15,187 bases of DNA from Acidobacteriota bacterium (GTDB lineage: Bacteria > Acidobacteriota > Terriglobia > Acidiferrales > UBA7541). The notes beneath the pieces were generated by a model that made no database searches, was not told the DNA's origin, and was given only the letters and a program-made list of their open reading frames with translations. The translations under genes and the position numbers were made by a program. This document shows, piece by piece, positions 1 to 6,484 of the stretch. The stretch is taken from the NCBI GenBank assembly GCA_003153585.1, contig PLZZ01000183.1, forward strand, positions 23,299 through 38,485, read 5' to 3'. Numbering within the stretch: the stretch's first letter is position 1; the number at the start of each line of letters is the position of its first letter.

Positions 1-143
1 CTCCTCCCGGTAACCAGCACAATCTCAAGTCCGCGCGACGCCGCCTCCGCCACCGCGCGCGCGTTCTTTTCCGGCAGTTGCCCACGGCTATCCAGCAGCG
101 TTCCGTCAATGTCCATCGCAATTAATTTGATTGGCACACTCAT
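1..143 (-). CDS. HAD-superfamily (Cof-like) phosphatase, N-terminal fragment
   Basis: An ORF reads leftward from an ATG at 143-141 and runs off the left edge; 47 codons are visible. The peptide starts [19 protein letters not shown], which contains HAD motif I (DxDGT, with the nucleophile and acid/base aspartates at residues 11 and 13). It reaches motif II, (V)TGR, around residue 46 just before the edge. The spacing of about 35 residues between the two motifs, with a helix containing Lys/Arg/Ala between them, is that of Cof/YidA-type sugar-phosphate or nucleotide phosphatases with a C2 cap. The cap and motifs III/IV are outside the window, so the substrate cannot be told. It is transcribed divergently from the efflux cluster and shares a 214-bp intergenic region with it. 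The ribosome-binding site is weak (GGTAG shortly upstream). Confidence 0.85.
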   Translation of the reverse strand, partial: MSVPIKLIAMDIDGTLLDSRGQLPEKNARAVAEAASRGLEIVLVTGR

Positions 144-235
144 ATTCTACCGTGACATCTGCCGCGCTGGCTCTGCTGCGCTGCAATATTCTCTTGCGGT
201 CGAGCGAGCAACCACAGGGCAACCATCTGGGATTG

Positions 236-263
236 TTGCACGTCCATATAAGGCAACTAGAAT
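236..263 (+). promoter_or_regulatory. possible sigma-70 promoter of the efflux cluster
   Basis: TTGCAC (236-241) and TAGAAT (258-263) are separated by 16 bp. The -10 matches the consensus at 5 of 6 positions and the -35 at 3 of 6. It points toward the small membrane protein at 358 and the efflux genes. It was found by eye only; promoter rules for this phylum are not well established, so this is tentative. Confidence 0.3.
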
Positions 264-276
264 GTCCGATTGTTTG

Positions 277-300
277 TACTCGAAATCGCGATTAGTAGTA
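277..300. promoter_or_regulatory. dyad-symmetric element, operator candidate
   Basis: The sequence reads TACT-N3-AATCG/CGATT-N3-AGTA, a 24-bp interrupted palindrome centred between 288 and 289, with a perfect 10-bp core (AATCGCGATT) and matching 4-bp outer arms. It lies just downstream of the candidate -10 at 258-263 and about 58 bp before the first ORF, where a repressor would block transcription. The TACT...AGTA outer arms recall operators of BlaI/CopY-type winged-helix repressors, but no such regulator gene is in the window. The link is inference. Confidence 0.35.
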
Positions 301-357
301 GATTTGTCTTGCGGCTGGTGCCAAGGCAGCGCCGGTCGAGCATGTCGGTAAGAGGGA

Positions 358-786
358 ATGATGGAGTCTTTTCTCAATCTTCTGTGGGTCGCAATTGCTG
401 CCGGCGCTTTCTGCTTCTGGCGGACCCGCTGGCTGCACGAGCGCCGCGACCGTCGGCGCCAACCCCTGCAAGAATGGACCGCCTTTGCCTGCGCCCTCGT
501 TCTTTTGTTCTTCGCAGTCTCTTTAACCGACGACCTTCACTCCGAGTTGATGATTTTCGACGAATGCTCCACAAGCCGCCGCCATTCGCTCAGTCTGATG
601 TGTCCGCACGATACGCCGCAGCATCGAACGGTTGCGAACCATAGCACTTTGGCGGCGCGTCTTAAGAGTGTTTCGTTCGATCCGCTCCAGGATTTTGATC
701 GGCTGATTCCTGCCAAGGAAATTTCGCCCTCATCCCTTGAATTGTCAATCCGCCCAGGCCGAGCTCCGCCGTCCCTGCCCCTTTAG
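358..786 (+). CDS. small two-TM protein with periplasmic Cys/His-rich segment, unknown family
   Basis: I do not recognise a named family. The 142-residue protein has a hydrophobic segment at about residues 5-21, a strongly basic loop at 22-39 (eight Arg, one His), and a second hydrophobic segment at about 41-57. By the positive-inside rule the loop is cytoplasmic and both ends are periplasmic. Right after TM2 comes TDDLHSE, then a stretch rich in possible metal ligands: H61, C70, H76, C82, H84, H89 and H95. The tail (about 100-142) is polar and proline-rich, with no clear fold. GAGGG at 352-356 sits 1 nt before the ATG at 358 and 4 nt before the ATG at 361, so the second Met may be the true start. 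It is first in the same-strand series leading into the adaptor/pump genes (151-bp gap), so a role in metal sensing, delivery or pump assembly is plausible but unproven. It could also be an unrelated lineage-specific membrane protein. Confidence 0.7.
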   Translation: MMESFLNLLWVAIAAGAFCFWRTRWLHERRDRRRQPLQEWTAFACALVLLFFAVSLTDDLHSELMIFDECSTSRRHSLSLMCPHDTPQHRTVANHSTLAARLKSVSFDPLQDFDRLIPAKEISPSSLELSIRPGRAPPSLPL

Positions 787-937
787 CACGGTCTCTCGCC
801 GCCTTTCATTTGCGGCAGCGGACCCCAAGCCTCTTTCAATACTAATTCGAGCGCGTTTGGATCAGTAGCCAAACACCGTCTCTCGATCCACAAGAATATC
901 TTCCAAGGGCGCATCGCGTCGTTATCGGAGTTCTTGT
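787..937 (+). other. intergenic segment with two hairpins and a near-perfect direct repeat
   Basis: This is the gap between the small membrane protein and the first adaptor gene. A hairpin with arms GCCGC (798-802) and GCGGC (812-816) lies 11 nt after the upstream stop. A second has arms GTTTGG (855-860) and CCAAAC (869-874). A 12-mer, CACGGTCTCTCG (787-798), recurs with one mismatch at 874-885 (CACCGTCTCTCG). Neither hairpin has a U-tract, so neither is a convincing intrinsic terminator; a role in mRNA processing or differential expression is possible. No clear promoter was found. Confidence 0.35.
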
Positions 938-2065
938 ATGAAGTCAGCCGTTTTGATCTTGTGCTTTGCGTTGGCCGTTTTCGGAGCCGGCTGCGGCAAC
1001 GATTCCAAGCAGGATGCAGCGGCGGAAGCGCCTCCTTCCGTCTCGACCGTGCAGGAGCAAAACTCCAGCGTCGTCACACTCGAGCATCCCGAGCGGTTTC
1101 CACTTGTCGCGGCTGTCGGGCATATCGCTACGTCTTCGTTACAGGTGACCGGAACTGTGGCTCCCGATATCTCGCGCACGGTTCCGGTCATCTCGCTGGC
1201 TTCCGGGCGAGTGGTGGATATACGCGCTCGATTGGGTGACACGGTGGAGAAAGGCCAGCTTCTGATGCGAGTTCAGAGCGTGGACGTTGCCGGGGCATAT
1301 TCCGATTATCGAAAGGCGGTCGCCGACGAAGTTCTCGCTCGCACTCAATTCGAGCGTGCCAAGGAGCTTTATCAGCACGGCGCAGTTGCGTTGAACGATC
1401 TGGAAGTTGCCCAGGATGCGGAGGATAAGTCCAAGGTCGACGTGGAGACCACCGCGGAACATCTCCGCGCGCTGGGAAGTCCGCTGGACCGCCCCGGTGC
1501 GATTGTGGATATCGTTGCGCCGGTCTCTGGTGTGATTACCGACCAGCAAGTTACCAACGCGGCGGGAGTACAAAGCCTATCTTCCACTAATCCCTTCACA
1601 ATTTCTGATCTCTCGCACGTTTGGATTCTCTGTGATGTCTATGAGAACGAGCTCCCAAATGTACACGTGGGCGAAACTGCCGACGTCACTCCGAATGCCT
1701 ATCCCGATCAGGTCATCGAAGGCCGGATCAGCAACATCGGGGCCGTTCTCGATCCCGTTCTCCGAACGGCCAAGGTTCGCATAGAGGTGCGCAATTCGGG
1801 AACGCTGCGCCCCGGTATGTTTGTGACCGCTACCTTTCACGGTCTAAAGAAAGAGATACACGCCGCCGTTCCGGCATCCGCCATTGTGCACTTGCACGAT
1901 CGCGACTGGGTCTACGTGCCTGTGGAAGGCGGCAAATTTCACCGGATAGAAGTGACGAGTGGAAACATGTTGCCAGGTCGCATACAGGAGTTGCTCTCCG
2001 GATTGCAACCGGGGCAGAAAGTTGTAGCGAATGCGCTCGAATTACAAAACACACTGGAACAGTAA
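938..2065 (+). CDS. efflux RND periplasmic adaptor (membrane fusion) lipoprotein, CusB/CzcB type, cassette 1
   Basis: This is the periplasmic adaptor that links an inner-membrane RND pump to an outer-membrane channel. The 375 residues begin with a lipoprotein signal (hydrophobic residues 4-16, GAGC with lipidated Cys19) and a short Asp/Ala/Glu linker. The first lipoyl half-motif is at about 88-112 (SGRVVDIRARLGDTVEKGQL). An alpha-helical hairpin (about 113-180) follows, then the second lipoyl half (IVAPVSGVITDQQV, about 189-205). The beta-barrel begins near 224 (LSHVWILCDVYENEL) and includes the typical RPGMFV (291-296); the membrane-proximal domain contains VPASAIV (311-317). This is the full domain order and usual length. 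There is no Met-rich or His-rich N-terminus like the CusB metal site. The start at 938 is supported by GGAG at 927-930, 7 nt upstream. The stop TAA abuts the ATG of the pump gene directly, indicating one transcript and coupled translation. The metal is not determined. Confidence 0.93.
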   Translation: MKSAVLILCFALAVFGAGCGNDSKQDAAAEAPPSVSTVQEQNSSVVTLEHPERFPLVAAVGHIATSSLQVTGTVAPDISRTVPVISLASGRVVDIRARLGDTVEKGQLLMRVQSVDVAGAYSDYRKAVADEVLARTQFERAKELYQHGAVALNDLEVAQDAEDKSKVDVETTAEHLRALGSPLDRPGAIVDIVAPVSGVITDQQVTNAAGVQSLSSTNPFTISDLSHVWILCDVYENELPNVHVGETADVTPNAYPDQVIEGRISNIGAVLDPVLRTAKVRIEVRNSGTLRPGMFVTATFHGLKKEIHAAVPASAIVHLHDRDWVYVPVEGGKFHRIEVTSGNMLPGRIQELLSGLQPGQKVVANALELQNTLEQ

Positions 2066-5000
2066 ATGATTCGTGGACTCGTAGATTTTGCGCTGAATAA
2101 CCGTTTTATTGTGCTGACGATTGCGATCCTTCTGCTCTTCTGGGGCGCGATTTCGTTCCACAACTTGCCGGTGGAAGCTTATCCGGACGTGGCGGATAAC
2201 TACGTTCAGATCATCACGCAGTGGCCGGGTCGAGCAGCGGAGGAAATCGAGCAACAAGTCACAATTCCAATTGAAATTCAGATGAATGGGATTCCTCATC
2301 TCACCCATCTTCGATCCGTATCGCTTGCGGGCCTTTCCAGCCTGATGCTCATCTTCGATGACGAATCGAACAATGACTGGAATCGTCAGAAGGTGCTCGA
2401 AAGACTTTCGCAGGTCACGCTGCCCGCTAATCTGCAGCCGCAGATGGGCACCGACTACAGCCCAGTCGGCCAAATCTTTTTTTACACGTTGAAGAGCACC
2501 AATCCGCAGTATGACGTCATGGCGCTGAAATCTCTTGAGGATTGGGTTCTCGAAAAACAGTTCAAGTCAGTGCCAAATGTTGTTGACGTTTCCAGTTTCG
2601 GCGGTATCACCCGTGAATATCAGGTCCGGGTGGATCCCGCCAAGCTTGTTGCTTATGGCCTGAGCATTGGCCAAGTCGAGCAGCAACTTGCTAACAATAA
2701 CGTGAACGCGGGAGGAGGATTCATTGAGGAAGGTCAACAGCAAATAAACGTCCGCGCTGTCGGCCTGGTCAGCAGCGTTCAGGATATTGAGCAAACTGTT
2801 CTGAAAGCTCAGAACGGCATCCCCATTCTCGTGAAGGACGTCGCCGTCGTGACGCAAGGACCCAAAGTCCGCCTGGGTCGATTCGCGAAAGCAATTCATC
2901 GCGAAGACGGGCAGATTATCGATGACGACGATGTAGTTTCGGGAATCGTTCTGTTGCGCAAGGGCGCGGCCGCAGATCCGACGCTCATTGCGATTCACGA
3001 AAAGGTGAAGGAGCTGAACGACCACATCTTGCCTAAAGGAGTGAAGGTTGTACCGTTCATTGACCGCAGCGACCTTGTGCACTTCACCACTTACACGGTA
3101 CTGCGCAACCTGACCGAAGGAATTATTCTCGTCGTCATCGTTCTCTTTCTCTTTCTGGGCAATGTACGCGGGGCGCTCATTGTGGCCCTGACGATTCCGT
3201 TTTCTCTCCTCTTCGCCTCGATTTGCCTTGATTTGCGCCACATTCCGGCCAACTTGCTCTCACTCGGGGCGCTGGATTTCGGAATGGTCGTGGATGGGGC
3301 CGTAGTGATGGTCGAAAATATTGTTCGCCATTTGAGCACTCGCGGCGGCAGACCGACGATGCAATGCATTCGGGATGCCGCCCATGAAGTGCAGCGTCCG
3401 GTTTTCTTCGCCATCGCTATTATTATTACGGCTTATATGCCGATTTTCACGCTGCAACGCGTTGAAGGGCGGTTGTTCAAGCCCATGGCCTGGACCGTCG
3501 CGTTCGCGCTTCTTGGAGCGCTCATTTTTTCGATCTTGATCGCACCGGTTCTCGCCAGTGTATTTTTCCGCGATAGCATTCGCGAATGGAGGAATCCGGT
3601 TCTTATATTTCTAACCAACCAATACCGGACACGCGTGCGCTGGGCTATTGAGCATCGCTGGATTACCTTGACCGCAGGCATTGCGGCATTAGGTATCGCT
3701 ATGTTCCTCGTGTTTGGAGGCGTGATCGGCTCGGAATTTCTGCCACATCTAGACGAAGGCGCAATTTGGGTTCGCGGCACGCTCGCACCCAGTACCGGAC
3801 CCAGCGAGGGAACGCATGTGTCTGACCAGGCGCGCATTGCCCTCGCCTCCTTTCCCGAAGTTACAGTCGTAACCAGCCAGGTTGGGCGTCCGGATGACGG
3901 AACCGATACCACGGGCTTCTTCAACACAGAATACTTCGTTGATTTGAAGCCGAAGGACAAGTGGCGTCCTGTTTTCCACGAACGCAAGGACGAGCTCATC
4001 GCAGCCATGGACCGCGAGCTGGAGAAAATCCCAGGTGTCATCTGGAATTTCTCTCAGCCGATTGAAGACAATATGGAGGAAGCCGTCAGCGGCGTGAAAG
4101 GCGAACTCGCCGTAAAGCTTTACGGTGACAACCTTCAACTGCTTGAAGATAAGGGCACTCAGATCGTGAACATCATGAGCCAGATTCCTGGAATCGAGGA
4201 TCTGGGGCTTTTCCGGGTCCTCGGCCAACCCAATCTCAATTTCACAGTTGACCGCCTGCAAGCCGCCCGTTACGGCATCAATGTGGCGGACATCCAGGAC
4301 GCTATTCAGACCGCCGTGGGCGGAAACGCCGTAAGTCAGGTACTTCAGGGCGAAGAGCGCTACGACCTCGTGGTGCGCTATCAGGAGCCTTATCGCGACA
4401 CCAAAGAAGCTATCGAAAACATTCGCTTATTAGCTCCATCTGGCGAGCGCGTTTCGCTGGCGCAATTGTGCAAAGTATCGGTCACCGATGGCGGCTCGGA
4501 AATCTATCGGGAAGAAAACTCACGCTATGTTGCCATCAAGTACAGCGTGCGCGGCCGCGATCTTGGCAGCACAGTAGAAGAAGCCATGAAGAAAATTGGG
4601 GAACAAGTCAAACTCCCTACCGGCTACCATCTGGATTGGGCAGGCGAATACGAGAGTCAGAAGAGATCCGAAAAACGCTTGCTCATTGTCCTGCCAATTA
4701 CCATCCTCTTAATTTTTATCATTCTCTATGCCATGTTTGGCTCGTGGAAGTGGGGGCTTCTGATTCTCGGCGTCGTTGCCATGGCGCCTATCGGTGGGTT
4801 GCTTGCGCTACTGATTACTGGCACGCACTTTAGCGTATCTTCCGGAGTCGGCTTTCTGGCGCTTTTTGGCGTTTCCGTTCAAACGGGCGTCATTATGCTC
4901 GAGTACATCAATCAGCTCCGAGCGCGTGGCCATTCGATCGAAGATTCTGCCGTGGAGGGCGCAGTTCTCCGGCTCCGTCCCATCATGATGACGATGCTAG

Positions 5001-5197
5001 TTGCCACACTCGGACTGCTCCCCGCCGCTCTATCCCACGCCATAGGTTCCGATTCGCAGCGCCCTTTCGCCATCGTGATTGTCGGAGGCCTCGTTGCTTC
5101 CCTGGTAATCGGAATCTTCTTGCTTCCCACCTTGTACGTGTGGGTTGCGCGCGACGGTGATAGGCTTCCGCAAGCCGAATCAAACGTCGAAGTCTAG
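2066..5197 (+). CDS. heavy-metal efflux RND pump, CzcA/CusA family, cassette 1
   Basis: This is a proton-driven inner-membrane transporter that works as a trimer and passes substrate to the adaptor. The 1043 residues are full length for the family. TM1 is at about 12-30, followed by a first large periplasmic loop. TM2-6 start near 345, TM7 is at about 530-555, a second periplasmic loop follows, and TM8-12 start near 872. TM4 carries GALDFGMVVDGAVVMVEN with D404, D410 and E417, matching the D/D/E of CzcA (proton and cation path) rather than the shorter CusA pattern. The three CusA methionines are not conserved: the equivalents are V in AIWVRG, no Met in FFNTEYF, and E in the stretch before GVKGELAVKL. 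The periplasmic motif GRPDDGTD is present. TM11 has VSVQTG, with Q939 where CusA has Glu. Zn/Co/Cd/Ni-type or unknown divalent substrate is therefore favoured over Cu/Ag. The gene starts on the base after the adaptor's stop; its SD-like GGAA (2056-2059) lies inside the adaptor gene. Confidence 0.95.
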   Translation: MIRGLVDFALNNRFIVLTIAILLLFWGAISFHNLPVEAYPDVADNYVQIITQWPGRAAEEIEQQVTIPIEIQMNGIPHLTHLRSVSLAGLSSLMLIFDDESNNDWNRQKVLERLSQVTLPANLQPQMGTDYSPVGQIFFYTLKSTNPQYDVMALKSLEDWVLEKQFKSVPNVVDVSSFGGITREYQVRVDPAKLVAYGLSIGQVEQQLANNNVNAGGGFIEEGQQQINVRAVGLVSSVQDIEQTVLKAQNGIPILVKDVAVVTQGPKVRLGRFAKAIHREDGQIIDDDDVVSGIVLLRKGAAADPTLIAIHEKVKELNDHILPKGVKVVPFIDRSDLVHFTTYTVLRNLTEGIILVVIVLFLFLGNVRGALIVALTIPFSLLFASICLDLRHIPANLLSLGALDFGMVVDGAVVMVENIVRHLSTRGGRPTMQCIRDAAHEVQRPVFFAIAIIITAYMPIFTLQRVEGRLFKPMAWTVAFALLGALIFSILIAPVLASVFFRDSIREWRNPVLIFLTNQYRTRVRWAIEHRWITLTAGIAALGIAMFLVFGGVIGSEFLPHLDEGAIWVRGTLAPSTGPSEGTHVSDQARIALASFPEVTVVTSQVGRPDDGTDTTGFFNTEYFVDLKPKDKWRPVFHERKDELIAAMDRELEKIPGVIWNFSQPIEDNMEEAVSGVKGELAVKLYGDNLQLLEDKGTQIVNIMSQIPGIEDLGLFRVLGQPNLNFTVDRLQAARYGINVADIQDAIQTAVGGNAVSQVLQGEERYDLVVRYQEPYRDTKEAIENIRLLAPSGERVSLAQLCKVSVTDGGSEIYREENSRYVAIKYSVRGRDLGSTVEEAMKKIGEQVKLPTGYHLDWAGEYESQKRSEKRLLIVLPITILLIFIILYAMFGSWKWGLLILGVVAMAPIGGLLALLITGTHFSVSSGVGFLALFGVSVQTGVIMLEYINQLRARGHSIEDSAVEGAVLRLRPIMMTMLVATLGLLPAALSHAIGSDSQRPFAIVIVGGLVASLVIGIFLLPTLYVWVARDGDRLPQAESNVEV

Positions 5198-5203
5198 CCG
5201 ATC

Positions 5204-5228
5204 GGTCGCCATATACGTTTTGGCGGCT
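5204..5228 (+). other. stem-loop after the first pump gene
   Basis: GTCGCCA (5205-5211) pairs with TGGCGGC (5221-5227) with one G-T pair and a 9-nt loop; a further G-T pair extends it by one. It begins 6-7 nt after the pump's TAG. The downstream sequence is GC-rich before a short TTTGTT, so it is a poor intrinsic terminator. It may cut read-through between the cassettes or protect the 3' end of the upstream mRNA. Confidence 0.35.
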
Positions 5229-5248
5229 GCGCTCGCGTTTGTTAAACT
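5220..5248 (+). promoter_or_regulatory. possible promoter for cassette 2
   Basis: TTGGCG (5220-5225) and TAAACT (5243-5248) have 17-bp spacing and match the sigma-70 consensus at 4 of 6 positions each. The site lies in the 156-bp gap between cassettes, about 105 bp before the second adaptor start. The -35 overlaps the right arm of the stem-loop at 5204-5228. It is tentative. The rest of the gap shows nothing further apart from the GGAG before the next gene. Confidence 0.25.
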
Positions 5249-5353
5249 AAGTCTTCAGTGGGCAACGTAAACTCTCCCTGACATTTCGCGCCAATCCAAG
5301 ACAATACTGGACTGGGATTTTCAGCAAATAAAGATCGGCCTGGAGTCCATGAA

Positions 5354-6478
5354 ATGAAGTCCGCGGTCTTAATGCTCGGCATCGTCTTTGTAATCGCCGC
5401 TGGCGGGTGCAGCAGCTCGGGCAGCGGCTCTGGGCAAGACAACGCCCAAGCTGGCCAATCCGCCGCTCCGAGCGACAACGAATACGTAGCGACTGACGCT
5501 AAAGGAATTCAGACCATCACGGTGAAGTCTTCCGCCGTCCCCGACTATCTCGTCTTGCCTGCGCACATCGAAGCCGATCCCACTCGCGTAGTCCATGTTT
5601 ATCCGCCTGCCGGAGGCCGCATCGTCGAGATGAAGGTCCGCCCCTCCGACCACGTGGAGAAAGGTCAGTTGCTCGCTCTGCTTGAGAGCAACGATCTTTC
5701 CCGTGCTGTTGCGGATTATCACAAAGCCAAGGTAGATGCGGAGGTGAAACAGCAAGCCCTGACCCGTGCGGAAGACCTACTCGCGCACCACGCCATCGCG
5801 GAAAAGGATTACCAACAAGCTCAGGGTGACGCCAAGATGGCTCAGGCTGAATTGGAAGCGACCGCGCAACTGATACGCGTTTTTGGAATGGATCCTGACC
5901 ATGCCTCCACAGAACTGCATGTCGTCGCTCCACGTTCCGGCGTAGTCCTGGATATTGGCGCGGCCAGCGGCGAGTATTCCAAATCTCTCGATGCGCCGCA
6001 GCCGCTCTGCACCATCGCCGACATCTCAACCGTCTGGGCACTGGGTGACATTTACGAAAGAGATTTCGCCGGTCTCAAGATGGGCGAAGAAGCGCAAGTA
6101 ACGCTCGACGCGTATCCGGACCAGCGTTGGCCGGGCCGCGTCGGAGTGCTCTCCGATGCCGTCGATCCTACTACGCGCACGCTGCATTTGCGCGTCGTGC
6201 TCCCAAACCCCGGTGGGCGTATCAAACCCGCCATGTTTGGCTCGATCCGTGTCTTGCGCTCCTCTTCGCAGGGGATAGTCGTTCCGGCTTCAGCCGTTAT
6301 CAGGGAAGGGAATGAAGCGCATGTTTTCATCTCGAAAGGCAACGGGCGCTTCGAACGGCGGACCGTCAAGTTGGGCCGCGCGATGGACGGTTCGATTGAG
6401 ATTCTCTCCGGCGTAAACCCAGGTGATTCGATTGTTTCTGAGGGAGCTCTCCTCTTGCGCGCCGCCGCACAGAGCTAG
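5354..6478 (+). CDS. efflux RND periplasmic adaptor lipoprotein, CusB/CzcB type, cassette 2
   Basis: This is the adaptor subunit of the second tripartite pump. The 374 residues begin with the lipoprotein signal MKSAVLMLGIVFVIAAGGC (Cys19) and a Ser/Gly linker (20-27). The first lipoyl half is at about 87-110 (AGGRIVEMKVRPSDHVEKGQ), followed by a helical hairpin at about 112-172. The second lipoyl half is VVAPRSGVVLDIGAASGEY (about 190-208), and the barrel opens with ISTVWALGDIYERDF. KPAMFGSI stands in place of the usual RPGMF. VPASAVI is at 310-316, then a complete membrane-proximal domain ending VNPGDSIVSEGALLL. No Met/His-rich N-terminal metal site is visible. The start is set by GGAG at 5342-5345, 8 nt before the ATG; an ATG at 5349 is followed at once by TGA in its own frame and is discarded. 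The first six residues (MKSAVL) and the Cys19 position are the same as in the cassette 1 adaptor, pointing to duplication. The pump gene follows after 6 nt. Confidence 0.93.
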   Translation: MKSAVLMLGIVFVIAAGGCSSSGSGSGQDNAQAGQSAAPSDNEYVATDAKGIQTITVKSSAVPDYLVLPAHIEADPTRVVHVYPPAGGRIVEMKVRPSDHVEKGQLLALLESNDLSRAVADYHKAKVDAEVKQQALTRAEDLLAHHAIAEKDYQQAQGDAKMAQAELEATAQLIRVFGMDPDHASTELHVVAPRSGVVLDIGAASGEYSKSLDAPQPLCTIADISTVWALGDIYERDFAGLKMGEEAQVTLDAYPDQRWPGRVGVLSDAVDPTTRTLHLRVVLPNPGGRIKPAMFGSIRVLRSSSQGIVVPASAVIREGNEAHVFISKGNGRFERRTVKLGRAMDGSIEILSGVNPGDSIVSEGALLLRAAAQS

Positions 6479-6484
6479 CCCAAA

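Noticed and set aside
270..644. 124-codon plus-strand ORF overlapping the start of the small membrane protein
   Set aside because: It is an out-of-frame reading with no ribosome-binding site and Arg/Ser/Pro-rich shadow composition; the 358-786 frame has hydrophobic segments and a sensible topology.
2897..2953. Acidic stretch with four consecutive Asp (GQIIDDDDVVSG) in pump 1 as a possible metal-binding insertion
   Set aside because: Pump 2 has a comparable acidic turn (NHDDDAIEG) at the same place, and this loop is variable in the family; no separate metal site can be supported.
2567..3241. 224-codon minus-strand ORF inside the first pump gene
   Set aside because: It is a complementary-strand shadow of a conserved RND coding region, with no start signals and low-complexity charged composition.
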